A stretch of DNA of 64,000 nt, taken from NCBI GenBank assembly GCA_020744425.1, contig JAGMUV010000001.1, positions 6,510,001 through 6,574,000 of the forward strand, in the 5' to 3' direction. The stretch's first letter is position 1, and every line of letters begins with the position of its first letter. Below are positions 23,522 through 35,505 of this stretch, one piece after another. A model generated the notes under the pieces. It had not been told where the DNA came from. It ran no database searches and saw only the letters and a list, made by a program, of their open reading frames with translations. Origin of the DNA: Dactylonectria macrodidyma (lineage: Eukaryota > Ascomycota > Sordariomycetes > Hypocreales > Nectriaceae). The position numbers were made by a program, and so were the translations under genes.

Positions 23522-24455
23522 GAGATCGGAACGTGGGGGCTTTTATGGAATGAACGCGTTATAATGGCCTGGAAAACGCGACCTTGGTAGTAGTTTTAGG
23601 GCGTTGACGTAGGGCAAGAATGAAGTAGGCCGATTATGGGTTGGCATTATATTTAGGGAAGAAAAGGGTGTTGACAGCATTGTGTCAGTGCTGCCTCCCT
23701 TTAATAGAAAAGATTGATGTCGCGACTGAGACACAGGAAATCTCAACCCCGAGCCCTGGTTGGTTGCCCAAACCCCGAAAACAAAAATCTTTTGGATTCG
23801 CGAACTCGGGCTCTGGTTGGTCGCCTCGTCAGAGGAGTGAAGAGATTGAGCGAATTAAGACAGCCATCGTTCGACCCTGGTCTCTTAGGATCTAGGCGGA
23901 CCTGAAAACAACCAATAACCTTTTAGGGAGCGTTACAAAATACGGTGGTGACCCAATAATGCAATATACGAGCTGAACAAGTCTTGCATCTATATATCAA
24001 ATTGCTGGCAGGCTGATATAGCCTAGGACAGCGCAACGGTCTAGAGTGTCGCCTCTGCCACATCGGTACCAAGCAATGTAAAGTAATACCAGAGCGAAGA
24101 GAATCAAAGTAAGGGGAAATAAGATGAAGCCTTAGGCCGTAGATCCCGAGGAGCTCTCTGTTAACCCAATAAACGCTGTAGGAGGTAACATCACACATGT
24201 GTATCGGATACCAACTCGCCCTTGGTGGTGCGGACAGCAAATTAGGAAGCGTATCGGATACATGATCGTGCACATAAACTCATTATGGTGCAAGGTGGAG
24301 CATATTTATCAAAACATCAGATCCGTATGATGAGTACATACATGAGCTGTTCAGGGTGCGCCCTATTCCTCAGCGGTCCAAGTTGACTGTCTCGATCAAC
24401 CAGGGTATCCTGAGAAGCTATCGCGTAGCTTGGCCGCGATGCGTTTTGTTCAAGT
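23522..24455. other. Intergenic with a 19-bp near-direct repeat
   Basis: CGAGCCCTGGTTGGTTGCC (23750-23768) recurs with three changes at 23807-23825, 57 bp away. This lies 230-300 bp upstream of the zinc-finger gene start. No gene is supported here. Confidence 0.45.
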
Positions 24456-24908
24456 CTAAACCCGCTTTGCCTTGGATGTAGATTGCCTGACTCCAACACC
24501 TAGCACGAACAGCGCCCGTAAAAGTGTACAGGCAACTGTGATGCCTCCTCCAACCCAATCCTCCATTCGCCAGTTTGAGATCGCAACACGGTTTTCCAGT
24601 CGCATCCCGACATACATGCCGGTGAGCATCGCGAAGTCAGCCCACAAGATTCCGAATTGCACAATTTTCCAAACGTTGACATCGTGCGTGTACCGTAGGA
24701 GAAGGACAAAGAGGCAGAAGAATGAGCCCCCCATGCCACCGAGCAGATACACAAAGGGCTTGAGCTCTTCCGTAGGCGGATAGTTTGCGAAAAAGGTCAT
24801 CGTTGCCAAGTCGTGATTGAAAAGGTTTCCGTATATTCCTGCCAGGGTCAGGACCGGGTCAACCCAGAGGAACCAGATGCGGTAAATCGGATGGATTTGA
24901 TCCGCCAT
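24456..24908 (-). CDS. DUF7704-type four-helix membrane protein
   Basis: A single exon of 150 residues starts at ATG 24908. Four hydrophobic segments are evident: IYRIWFLWVDPVLTLAGIYG, PFVYLLGGMGGSFFCLFVLL, IVQFGILWADFAMLTGMYVG and GGGITVACTLLRALFVLGVG. The length, the YRIWFLWVDPVLTLAG start and the W-K-I-VQFGILWAD segment match the small fungal DUF7704 membrane family. The function of that family is unknown. The tail STSKAKRV is basic and so probably cytosolic. Confidence 0.82.
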   Translation of the reverse strand: MADQIHPIYRIWFLWVDPVLTLAGIYGNLFNHDLATMTFFANYPPTEELKPFVYLLGGMGGSFFCLFVLLLRYTHDVNVWKIVQFGILWADFAMLTGMYVGMRLENRVAISNWRMEDWVGGGITVACTLLRALFVLGVGVRQSTSKAKRV

Positions 24909-27849
24909 TGTGAGCGATAGAGAAAAGTAGCCCTGAGAGATAGTTCAAGGTTTATCGTGAGACGTTTCCCGTCGACTATTCCGATAGTTATCGTGGAGCA
25001 GGATCTGGGTAGATGAAGAATCGAGCATTTCTAAGGTCGCCGAGAAAGGATGACACCGGGTGAGATAAACTGGCATGAGACTAAATTCTGAGTCAGCTTA
25101 CAATTATTTTACCTTGGCACTCTGCCCCCAACGCGTACGCAGCTCGCAAAATGACTACGATAAACAAACTACCCCGCACTCGTCTTGCCTCGTCTCACTG
25201 AACAATGCGCGCGCATGACCAATCGGGCTGCTGTATTTGAATCTCTTACTCGCTTCGAATTCGGGTAATATGAAAGCGCCAAGATTACAGATGCGATTGG
25301 GGTTGGACAGGGGTCTGATAGGGTTGTGGGGACTAGAGATTCAACTCTCTAGATCTCAGGGAGTTTTTAAGGGATTTTTCATCAAGACATCATCATCAGC
25401 TTCAATAGCTGTAGAGGAACGAGACCTCTCAGCAGCTAGATGCGGCCGGACCTTTGTTTTCTAGACTGTATGACTATCAATTTTACTGCAGATTTCCTGC
25501 CCTTTGTCTATTCTCTTCCAATTCTGCCGAAATCGCCTCTTCTTACGAGCCCGACTGGCAACGTCCTTGGTCTTCCACCCAAGCCGGATCTGCTGCTGCA
25601 ACCTTCATCTTTTGAGCCTTGCCACAATCCGCGGCGGCGACCCAATTCAATAGAGTGTCTAATTAGACACTTTTCTAGCTATCCTGAAGAGACCGACCTG
25701 TCATCTTTATCTGCGGTGGTGCTGGAAGCAGCCGTTGCCGGCCTCTGCTGGAGGCGGCGAGACAGCGTCGGTCGCGATTGGTCCCCGAGGCCCTGGAGGG
25801 ATAGCTACCTACTTGGGTGTGGTTTCTTCCTCGTCCGCCGAGGTCGTTTCATTACCTATATCTCACATGTGGTTTACAGGCATTGCGCGAAGCAATTTGT
25901 GTTATTTTTAGTCATCAAATAGTGTTGGTAGCCCTAGACATGAATATCTATGTCAGAGAAAGCGCATCGAATGATGACCTGGAGTAGTCCTTTACTACGG
26001 AGGTTCATGGACATTTCAAGTTGCCTTCTCAACGACAGAAAAGAAAGGCATCTCTTCTCTCTATTAACTATAAGACCAGTACCTCCTTGGCTCTGCAGAA
26101 AACGTTCATAAAAGATTGAGTTCTCAACCTCCACCACGAACTGGATGCAGAATGTCTCCGAGAGCAAGAGTGACGTAAGCAAGTTGCACTCATTCCACAA
26201 ACATGGAAGTCAACATGGTTCTCTTTACTTCTTAATGACACATGGTGTTGTAGTACAGACTGTGGCATCGCTTTGAGTAAATTTTGAGGCTGCACTGCTG
26301 CTTCCAAATGCTACTCGGGACGAAACCTTCCGTCGAAGCAGACAAAGGTGGAAGGTAAGGGCCAGAGAGGAATAAAGAAGCGCATGATCCTTCGTATCAA
26401 GGAAAATCGTGTTGCTCGTTCCCCTAATTTGACGGCCAAGCGGTGAAGAGGATGTGTCGCATGACTAGGTATTACGGAAACATCGGCACTTCATGTCGGG
26501 GAAGCCAAAGAAAGCTCCCCGGTTTAGATTGTGCACTAACGATGATCGTGGTCATGACATTGGCCCGCGGCTCTAGCCGGAGAAAATCTCGCTGTGCAAA
26601 TCTATATTAAAAACTCGACTTTCCTGTTGCTGAATTATTTGACTTTGATTTACTCGTCATAGTCTTTCGTATTTGGCTAGTCTTGAGAAGCTGTCAGAGG
26701 CCGTTTAGTTTGTGGATCAGCGCATAGCGCGAACGCCTCCTTCAATAATTTTAATATGATTGAACCGGGAATGAACAGCCTCCGGCCAGTATTATTCTGC
26801 ATGTAGTCAACGCCATTATTCGCAAAGTCTGAGTTCTTATAAACCCTAGAACGCGTATCTTCACCAGTATCCGCACTAAATTGGTGCGGGGTTGAGCTGA
26901 CAACCATGACGTACTGAGGTAGGCTCCTGTGCTTCACCGCTCAACATAATTCGTGCTTGTACCCTCCAGTTCTCCTATAAATAAATGTGAAACGAGTCAT
27001 CTCACGATCTTGAATACAGGTTTAATCTTTTCCTGGTTTAGTGAAATTTGTGAACATTTTATTGGAGTGTTGGTTGATGTTGAATCCGTCGTATTTCATG
27101 CGTTTACTCTGGATCGCGAGTGAATTGAAGCCTCTTCGGGTCACACGATGGGAACAGGGAGTCGATATGTGCTCCGTATTTGGGTCAGATTCACCCCGCG
27201 GATATCCCGTTGATTCACGCTATTTCTCGCAGGTCCGTGTGACTCACAGGGGATCGACATTCTTGGGCCCCGGGGGCCTCAATTGACACTTTCCGAACGT
27301 ATCACAGTGATTGAAGACTCGTTTTGCCTCTCCTGTTCCACACCCACTCGAGATAACGAGACAAGGGTCTCGTCGGCAAAATAACGGAGGCTCCACATGT
27401 CAACTTGGCGGCCAAACGGGCCGAGTTTACCGCCATCTTTAGCACCAAGTAGTCCGTACGACGCCCAGTTAAGCCTCTTTCTGGTTGATTGTGACGCTGA
27501 GCTGAGCAATCAACCGAAACGTGACCCACCTGAGGGTATTTCATCTTACCTCGCTTCTGTTCGTTCTCTCCGCATTTCTACTGAACATTCTCAGTTTTTG
27601 CGCCCGATTCTTTCGCTTCCAGGGGGTGATTTTTCTTTCCATTCTGGCTTCTTCTGGTCTGTTTTCAAGACTTGGTTGAGGGAGGTCCCGCTTGGTGTAG
27701 TGATTGTCAAGCGCCCTGAATTGCGCCAGTAAAAAATCGTCTTTCGTTTGCCGGACGAATCGGATTGCGCTTCATCGCCTCGCTTGATCCCTCGCTTGCT
27801 TCTGTTTCTCTTCACTGTTTGATCGGGCGCCTAGAACGCAAACGTTGCC
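24909..27849. other. Gene-poor spacer, 2.9 kb
   Basis: A 160-codon ATG-started frame at 25440-25922 (+) has no motif and unlikely composition (Arg/Ser/Leu-rich). Short frames on the minus strand near 25934-26200 and 26677-26910 look somewhat protein-like (for example a GRRLFIPGSIILKLLKEAF run) but show no known domain and may be relics. The last 300 bp are the promoter of the MFS gene. Confidence 0.4.
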
Positions 27850-29747
27850 ATGGCTCAGTCAAGAGATGAATTCCAATCAGGAGATGAATCTCAATCAAGA
27901 GATGAACCAACCCAGACGGCTGAGGAAGGCCGACCGCCATTTCCCGCACGGCAGATGCTCGTTTTAGGTATGATTGCTCCCAGTGCGACAAGGGCGGCAC
28001 AACTCCAAGTTAGATGACTGGGTCATGAGTATAGCAAGGATATGGCTAATTCATGATTTATAACAGCATTATGTCGACTTTGCGAGCCGATTGCATTTAC
28101 GTCGATTTTCCCCTACATCTACTTTATGATCGAAGATTTCCACGAAACTGATGACCCAAATCAAATTTCCACCTATGCCGGACTAATGACCACTGTCTTT
28201 GCTATTGCAGAATTTTCTACTGGAGCCATCTGGGGTAGAATCAGTGATAAGATCGGCCGGAAACCTGTCATTGTAATTGCGCTGTCTGGTACAGCTTTGA
28301 GCATGCTCGTGCTGGGTTTCGCGCCAAATCTCCTCACCGCCATGATCGCCCGCGTTCTTGCGGGTCTTTTGAACGGGTAAGTTGAAGGTGACTTCCATTC
28401 AAATCAGAGTATAGGTTTAACATGTTATCAAAATAGGAACATCAGCGTCATTCAATCCGTGGTAGGCGATATCATCACTGAAAAAGAACATCAAGGTAGC
28501 TAATCCAACTTGTCCGTTGTGAAATGCCTCCTGACCCTCTCTCTAGCCCGCGCATACATGATCATGCCTTTGGTTTGGAGCATCGGGTAAGCTCATACCT
28601 GATATCTTATTGAACCTAGCTAAATGTATCTAGATCTATTATTGGCCCGATGGTTGGAGGTGCCCTCGCCAGACCTTGCATCAGCTACCCAAATATCTTC
28701 ATGAAGGGGTCGATTTGGGATCGTTGGCCCTACTTGCTACCAAACCTGTGCAGCGCGATTCTACTCATCGTGGGCGGCGTGACTTGTACCTTGTTTCTTG
28801 CAGAAACAAACGCACGAGTCTCATACCAAGACCCTGGACTGGAGGCTGGCAATCGGATAATCGCATTTGTGAAACGGACAGTCTACGGTTCTGCGGCAGC
28901 TAATGTCCAGGAACCTTGCCCTTCCCAGACTGAAGCAAGTGCGATTCCTCGAGCTACATCACCAATTATGAACGATGAAACCCCTTCAAAGTTTCCCAGG
29001 AAACGTCGGACGGCTTTCAACCGCCAAGTTGTCCTCAACATTGTTTCTTACGGAATTCTAGCCTTGTAAGTGTTTCAAGCGTACCAGTACATATTCTCGG
29101 CTAACTGAGACAGCCATACCATGACGTTTGACCAGCTATTTCCTATCGTTTTGAGTACCGAGTCGCGTTCTGACATCCAGCTTTCTTGGCCGTTCAAATT
29201 CGTCGATGGGTATGGCATGGACACGAAAGAAGTCGGGTTTATTCTATCTGTCCAGGGCATATACTCTCTGTTCACTACGGCCTTCTTGTTTCCGTTCATC
29301 GTTAATCGAACAGGGGCTCTGAAAATGTACAAGTGGTTGGCCCTCACCTATTGGGCTCTGTACTTCTTCACGCCTTACGCGGTCCTGTGTCCCGACAGCT
29401 GGAAGATGGTTGGAGTATACGCAATCCTTCTTTGGAGATGCTCTTTCTCCTCCATGGCATATCCCGCCAATGCAATCCTTCTCATCAACTCGGTCACGGA
29501 CAAAGCGAGCCTGGGAACAGTCAACGGCCTGGCAGCCTCCACGGCAAGCCTGTCCCGAGCATTTAGCCCTGCAGTGTCTGGATATCTGTACTCGGTTGGG
29601 CTCGAAGCGGGTTACTCGGGCCTTGCATGGTGGGCTAATGCTGCGGTGACAGCGGGTGGTTCGTTTGTGGGAATCTACTTGAGCGATCAAATTGATGAAC
29701 CTGGGGATGATGACTGTGATGAAGAGACGGCCCTGCTAAGTGGTTGA
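27850..29747 (+). CDS. Major facilitator superfamily transporter (DHA1/ZIFL-like)
   Basis: Six exons join in phase: 27850-27967, 28067-28376, 28437-28495, 28547-28586, 28634-29065 and 29114-29747, giving 530 residues with twelve expected helices. The N-terminus carries a short repeat (SRDE/SGDE units coded by near-identical 18-nt blocks). After helix 2 comes the MFS motif A, GRISDKIGRKPVIV, and helix 4 has ARVLAGLLNGNISVIQSVVG. A long loop (residues about 220-290) separates the halves. The pattern fits proton-coupled exporters of the plasma membrane or vacuole related to Zrc/ZIFL-like and drug:H+ antiporter proteins. The substrate cannot be told. It ends in an acidic cytoplasmic tail. Confidence 0.88.
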
Positions 29748-29996
29748 TGGTTGTGGACAGAATGTAGGGGACCTGGAATAAATTGGCATGGAATACCAGG
29801 TGGAGAAACAAACTAATTTAGACAGTGACAGAATGTATGTGTTTCTTTCTTTCTTAAATATCAGTACTAATAATCATTCCATCCGCTAGCATATAAATAA
29901 GCATTCTCTCAATGAAAAACATCTCCTTCAAAACGACGCTCATGGCTTAGCTATCTTGCCCCTCAAAACCATCCGGAGTAAGTCGACGTTTTTGGC

Positions 29997-31470
29997 TTAC
30001 TCTGATTCAGAAGACTCATCATTTGGAGTCGATGTGCCCTGCGGTTGTGGATGAATTGCCAATTGTGCAAGCAACCATCCCGAAGTGAGACTGTCCATGC
30101 TAGTCAACGACGGCCCTGCTGTCGAGTCCAAAGACTTGGGTCGGCGAATGCCCAGCCTGGTTTCAAGATCCCGAGCGGTCGTCTGCTCCAATTGTCGACT
30201 GAGTTCCCAGAGGCGGACTTTGTGAGCCTTGCGCACTGACGACTCGGAGCAAGGAGCCGGCATCCAAGATGGGTATAGCTTCTGGTGGCTCGCTGACACG
30301 CTCATCCTGAGTGGGTGTTGGGATATATATTTATCGCAAAGAAAACATGCTTTCTTGCTGGTTCCCATGTAAAATAGGCGGGGGGTGAACTCAGGGTGGT
30401 GGTCATAGAAAGTGAGGAGCTGCATCTCTGCATGGACGGTCAGTGTGAGGCGACAAGCCTTGCGGAAACGCTGTTCTGGATCACTAGTGAGCCATGTTTG
30501 GCCTAGTTGTAACATGAGCTTTTGGTGGTCAGCTTTCGGAAGAAGCCTCTTTAGAACTGCCATGAGTGCATGCTTGTCTTTGCTCGGAGGAAAGTACTGC
30601 TGCTCCGGAGCGGCAACAGTCTCGACGTGGATCATTTCGAAGATGGTTCGCTGCGCAGTAGCCAGCTTGAGCATTGCTTTTGCCGCAGCGAAGTAGCGAC
30701 CAAGCTTATAAATGCAATTAATCCAAGGCGGTAGTTCTTCTCCACTGGGGCAAAACAATGCTTCGATTTGCTCCGAGTAGACCCATTTTGCCTGCGATGC
30801 CCATTTAACGTGTGGGATGAGCAGAGATAGTTCAGTGCCAGGTTCTAGGGCCGTCAAAATTGGGAGATTCCGGATCCAATTCCTGAAATTGGTTCCCTCA
30901 GTCCCCTCGAGAGGATAATCATCTTCATCCAGGTCTTTGATTGCAACTTCGACCTGGTCTTGAATCTTTGGCTTGCAGAGTCGAGCGAGGAGCGACCGGA
31001 TTTTGTCTTGTGTAAGATCAATGATTTTGTACAAAATCTCAGACTCCTTTTCTCTCACAGAAGAGACTGTAGATCAATTAGTCATTGAATATATCGATAT
31101 ACGCCCTCAACATCATACCTCTAGAAGCGACAGCTGTCAGGTCACCCAGCACAAGGTGGAGGCGATCGATAAGGTCTTGCGACACGCCAAGGTTGGAGGC
31201 AAGACGCAGCACAGTTCCCGTCGGGCCTCCTTGTTCCAAACAAACCGCCGAAGCGGTCTCTCCTCCTTTGCTCGAGGTTGAGCAGATCAGCGCAAAGGAG
31301 TCGAGGAATTTCTTTTGAAGATTCTCTTGCTTGCCACTGCCGTCATGGGGATGTCTGTCAAGACTGTGTACTGTCGGCTCGCCCCTAACGGGGTCAATGA
31401 GAGCCAGAAGGGTTACGACTGAAACAAAACGTTTGTGAGCTTCGCCGGTGAGATCTCGTGCCTGGGCCAT
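29997..31470 (-). CDS. OTT_1508-like deaminase-fold protein
   Basis: Exons 31470-31119 and 31066-29997 join in phase over a 52-bp intron to give 473 residues. The C-terminal half holds the zinc signature of the cytidine-deaminase fold: VHAEMQLLTFYDHHPE (His329, Glu331) and KKACFLCDKYIS (Cys358, Cys361), so one His, two Cys and the catalytic Glu are all present. The flanking RLFYMGTSKKACFLCDKYI matches the fungal OTT_1508-like deaminase family (PF14441). Residues 1-250 are helical with no known domain. The family is thought to act on nucleic acid or nucleotides, possibly in defence or conflict, but no substrate is proven. The gene is single-copy here and appears intact. Confidence 0.85.
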
Positions 31471-32611
31471 GTTCTGTGGCTGTTAAAGCGGTGTCGAGGG
31501 AGAAATGTTTTCTGAGTAGGTAGCGCAGTGACATGAGAAAGATGATGCATCCTAGGTTTGGGGAGGGCGGGAGCGCATATTCCCTTATTTTCAAGAGCCT
31601 CAATATCGCTTCGCCGCCATGTCATGTATTTGCGAACCATCGCGGACTCGAAAGGCGAACCTTCACAGCCTACTCTTGTTGCTTTTTGCCGTGGATTTCT
31701 AGAGCCTTCGGCGAGGCCTTCCTACCGGATTGGCACCAACTTGGGCTCTATGTGGGAGGCCCTCGATCTTGGGTTAGCTGAGTCAAATGCGAACGCCGCA
31801 ATGGTTTGCAAGCGCCTATGTGGGGAATGTTGGTTGGTCATCGTTGGGGCTAAGCTCATGCAGGAGGCTACACAGCATGAGGCCACCTGGTTGGCTAACT
31901 CCTGGGTGCTATGTACGGGTGTCTTCAAGGTAGCCAGCTCAAAACATACTCCAAGGTGTTGGGCCGATGTGTTGGGCCGAAATGTACTCAGCAGGTCAAG
32001 TCAAAGTGTACCATAGCATACTACCATGTGACACACCTCGCTATCGTTATCAGCTTGCTGACACCGACGACTCGTCTTCAATATGCAATGATTAGCACAT
32101 TTGGCCTGCCTCTCGACGAAACGGGCTGATATCAAAGGTGCCACAAGTCCAGCGGGCCTCTCGCATAATGAATGGGCACAATGTTCATGTGATTCGCCTT
32201 TATGTCATGTCGGGCCTGGAGCTTTGGTTAATCCTAAAAGTAGGCGTTAAATGGGGAATCCTTCTATAATAATGGTCTTTTCCACCCAACTTCTCTCCCA
32301 AACCTTCGTGACCTAGGACGAAAAACACCCTTCATTCAATCTACTCACTCCTTTTATCTAGAGGTTGCACTACTTTTCATGGGCCAGGCGGCCAGCAGAC
32401 CTGGCATGATAACTTGAATCTCCTCATTTCTAAGTCCATCTCAATAACAACTTGCTCGACCCAAGGGCGCTTGACATTGACAACATTTTGGCGCCAAAAG
32501 TCCGTAGCTCGGAGATAGACGAAGGAGGTGCGATGAGCATATCCCTAATGAGTGGCCGCAATGACTAATTGAATTGATAGAATTGTCCAACGAGACTTGA
32601 AGTAGCTTGAC
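31471..32611. other. Intergenic, nothing recognised
   Basis: Head-to-head spacer between the deaminase gene and the C2H2 gene. Short open frames at 31533-32016 show no domain and differ in reading style from the neighbours. No repeat of note. Confidence 0.45.
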
Positions 32612-33473
32612 ATGAATTCGCAATTTAACTCGGCGTTTAGGCAGGGCGCCGCGAACCCCTCGCTGTTGGAAGAGGGTGACTCGGGAGCAGAGCAGTCTTC
32701 ATGGTACTACATGCAAGGGCCGAGTTATCCTCAATCTAGTCATGAATGGTCTGCCAGCGCAGGATCCGACTTTGGAAACTTCCAGAGAGACAATGTCGCG
32801 ATTGATCCAAGTCTGCTGCACCAAGGTGCGCAGCCTCATCTGCAACCAGGAGCTTCAACACCACACCAGACGGCATGAGTCAATGGTGGATTGCGATCGA
32901 ACTACCAGGACCCCGTGTTCCCTGATCAGTTTTCGGAGCAAGCAGTGTTTGAGTATCCTGGTGATGTTGCTGGACAGCAATCGAACTTGGCCATGTCTAC
33001 GTCCACGCAGGGGTACCAGGCGTCCTCTTTTGGCACCACTGGCCCTTCAGAGGAAAGGAAAGAAAAAAAACGTCGTCTTCGCTGTAACCGGAAGGGATGC
33101 AAGTACAAAGCACCGAACCCGGACGAGTATGAGTAAGTTCAAACCCCACACTCATCTCCGCAGTACTTAAAATTCACAATACCCTCGAATGATAGTTTAC
33201 TGACATTATCGCGTGTCATCATCTAGCAAACACAGGCAAATGCATCGAAAGTGCCCGAAAGAGGACTGCGATTGGGAGGGAGCCAGAGACGAGAAGGAGA
33301 AAACTCGTCACGTTTGGACTTCTCACAAGAGATGGGCGGAGGATACCAAGTATCCTCCCATGGGATTGAGTTGCGATATCTGCGGTAAGGAGTACAGCCG
33401 GAAGGATTATGTTGCTCGCCATAAACGAGAGGAGCACGAGAACATGAAAAGAAATAGGAAGGATGGTGGGTGA
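32612..33473 (+). CDS. Three-finger C2H2 protein, interrupted by an in-frame stop
   Basis: The frame opens at ATG 32612 (MNSQFNSAF...), meets TGA at 32876-32878, and continues in the same frame to a GTAAGT donor at 33133; the second exon is 33227-33473. Past the stop lie three zinc fingers: LRCNRKGCKYKAPNPDEYDK (with HRQMH), KCPKEDCDWEG (with HVWTSH) and LSCDICGKEYSRKDYVARH. The upstream part has the Gln/Ser/Pro-rich look of an activation region. No intron that skips the stop keeps the frame. So either the gene carries a nonsense mutation, or a shorter 128-residue protein starts at ATG 32993 and keeps all three fingers. A DNA-binding role in the nucleus is likely. Confidence 0.7.
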
Positions 33474-33748
33474 CTGCGTTTCACTCGGTCGCTTAGCTCC
33501 TTTCGCTCTTCGCTATTTTCATTGCAGTTCTAATTCACCACGTGGTTTCTATTTCAACACCATTCCTACTCCTAGTCATATGAACCGTGATTCCATTCAC
33601 ATTACCAATACGGGATAAGAATCTATGACATGAAATCAGTTGGATAGGTCTCGATTCTCCATATCTACATTAGCAAACCGTTCGACACCCCCACTTCACC
33701 AACCCAGCCCGGTAACCCGAGACTCCACGGCTGCAGTCTGGATACCGA

Positions 33749-35505
33749 TCAAGTAGCCAAGATACTCCGACCTCCATCTGCCGTTACTCGTTGCCGAACC
33801 CGTATCTTCAAGAGCCTCTTCCCCAGATGAGAAGGGCGGGTACTCGGATACTCCTTGACAAGTTGGGTACCTTTTCTAGCCGTGGACGAGATTTCTTCGG
33901 TGTCAATGATGCCACTGGGTGCAAACATCAACGCCTCGCCCCTTTGTAGCTGAACGATTTGGGAAAGCAAATCTTCAGTGAAGGCTGTTTCTGTCGGAGT
34001 TGTGTTCTCCATTCCGTCTCCGTCTCCACTGTTGGTTGCGCTAGCAACACTCAATCGACTTTGCTTCTCACTCTCACAAGAAGAGACCCCCACTAGATGG
34101 CGTCTCAGGCTCTGTAGCCATGCCGGAGAGCTGAAGCGGTGGACAATGGTCACCGAGCATAGGTCAAGAAGGCTAGGTGATACCGTCGGTTCTTGGGTAG
34201 AGATGATAATGCGGGCACCAATGTGGCGTTGAACTCGGATCGCCGTGAGTAGGGACTCCGTCAGTGTCTGGCATTCGGCGCCGACTGTTAGGTACTTGTG
34301 TGCTTCATCGAGAGCAACCACACGGCCGATTGTAGTGTCTTGCTCCAAGAAAAGACTAAGACAAATGTTGAAGAGTGCACAAGCCATCTCCGAAGTTACA
34401 CATGGACAGGACAAGTCGACAATGGTGAGTTGCCCGCTCTGGACAATATAGTTAGCTTCTAATCCTGGTGGTCTTGGAGACGTCATATAGTTACCACAGG
34501 AGCCCAGTCATTGCCGTTGTCCAAAGCAGACCCAGAAAGTGTAGTCTTCTTTTTAGATTTAGAGGGGCTTGCTTGTTTTTTAGCCATAAAACTCTCCAGA
34601 GTATCCAGCCGCTGAAGAAGAGGAACGCGTTGCCCGTCGGAAAGATTCTCATTCCCCAAAGCCCGCGTAAACGCGCCGTAGTCAAACTTTGTGTCGTGCT
34701 GCTGTTGCAGGAGTCTCAAGTCGCGCAAGATGCGAGTAACCACGTGCATGTACAGTGGCATGCCGTTGCCTTGAAGGGAGCTGACAGCCATCAGATCCAG
34801 CATTCGCTTTGTGTTGAGGTCGGATTCTCTGATGCGTAACTCCTCGACGATGACATTCGGTAGGCAAGCGTATATCGCCTAGATACCTGTCAGTTCAATT
34901 TGCTATTGTACAAAGTTAGATGAGAATACCTTGATCTGTCGGATGTTGGTCGGTGGGCAGAGAACTTTGACCTTGACACAGCCCGATGACGACAGAAACG
35001 CAGCTTCGCATGGGAGACCGCCAGTGTCCGAAACAAATGAGTCGTAGTGAAATAGTAGTCCGGTGAGAGGTCGTGGAAGAACGGCGACCTTGGAAGGTAT
35101 CAGGCAGTTCTCAAGCAAACAGCTGAGAGTGTGACTTTTGCCGGAGCCTTGGCTGCCACAAATGAAAACACTTGATGGCACAGTAACGTTGTAAAAGATT
35201 CGCGGATCCAGCTGCGTGGACGATTTGCCGTCGGCCAACGATGCATGAGGCAGTCCGCGAACGTGTCCCGCGAGAAGGCCATACTGACTGAATGCTTCCT
35301 GTACTTTCTTGCGGTCGTTCAAGGTCGAAAGCACCTGACGTCGGACCGACTCGGAAAAGATCGGAGTCATGGCCACCTCATCGACTTCATCATCAAAGTC
35401 GTCTTGGGTCTGCAAAAGCTCCATATGGTTGTGGAACGTGTCATCCTCTATAATAACAGGGGTGACAGCGCCGGAGATGGAGCTTTCGGCAGACGATGTT
35501 TTCAT
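33749..35505 (-). CDS. HerA/FtsK-like P-loop ATPase
   Basis: Exons 35505-34930, 34878-34495 and 34438-33749 join in phase (introns 51 and 56 bp; the second has a GCTAAC branch site) to give 549 residues. Walker A is ICGSQGSGKSH (Lys123), Walker B is RVVALDEAHKYL (Asp364, Glu365), followed by a polar sensor in ARIIISTQEPTVSPSLLD (Gln402) and a conserved-looking HRF...LRRHL segment. The strand LTIVDLSCP before Walker B and the STQEP.V.P.LLD.C motif are typical of the HerA/FtsK ATPase group, which pump or remodel DNA as hexamers in prokaryotes. In fungi such proteins are widespread but uncharacterised. A Lys/Ser-rich insert (KKQASPSKSKKK) may be a nuclear signal. Confidence 0.8.

Noticed and set aside
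25440..25922. 160-codon ATG-started frame on the plus strand
   Set aside because: No domain, unlikely composition, no supporting neighbour or splice pattern.
32826..32908. Possible 83-bp intron that would remove the TGA in the C2H2 gene
   Set aside because: GT and AG are present but splicing shifts the frame into an immediate stop, so it does not rescue the gene.
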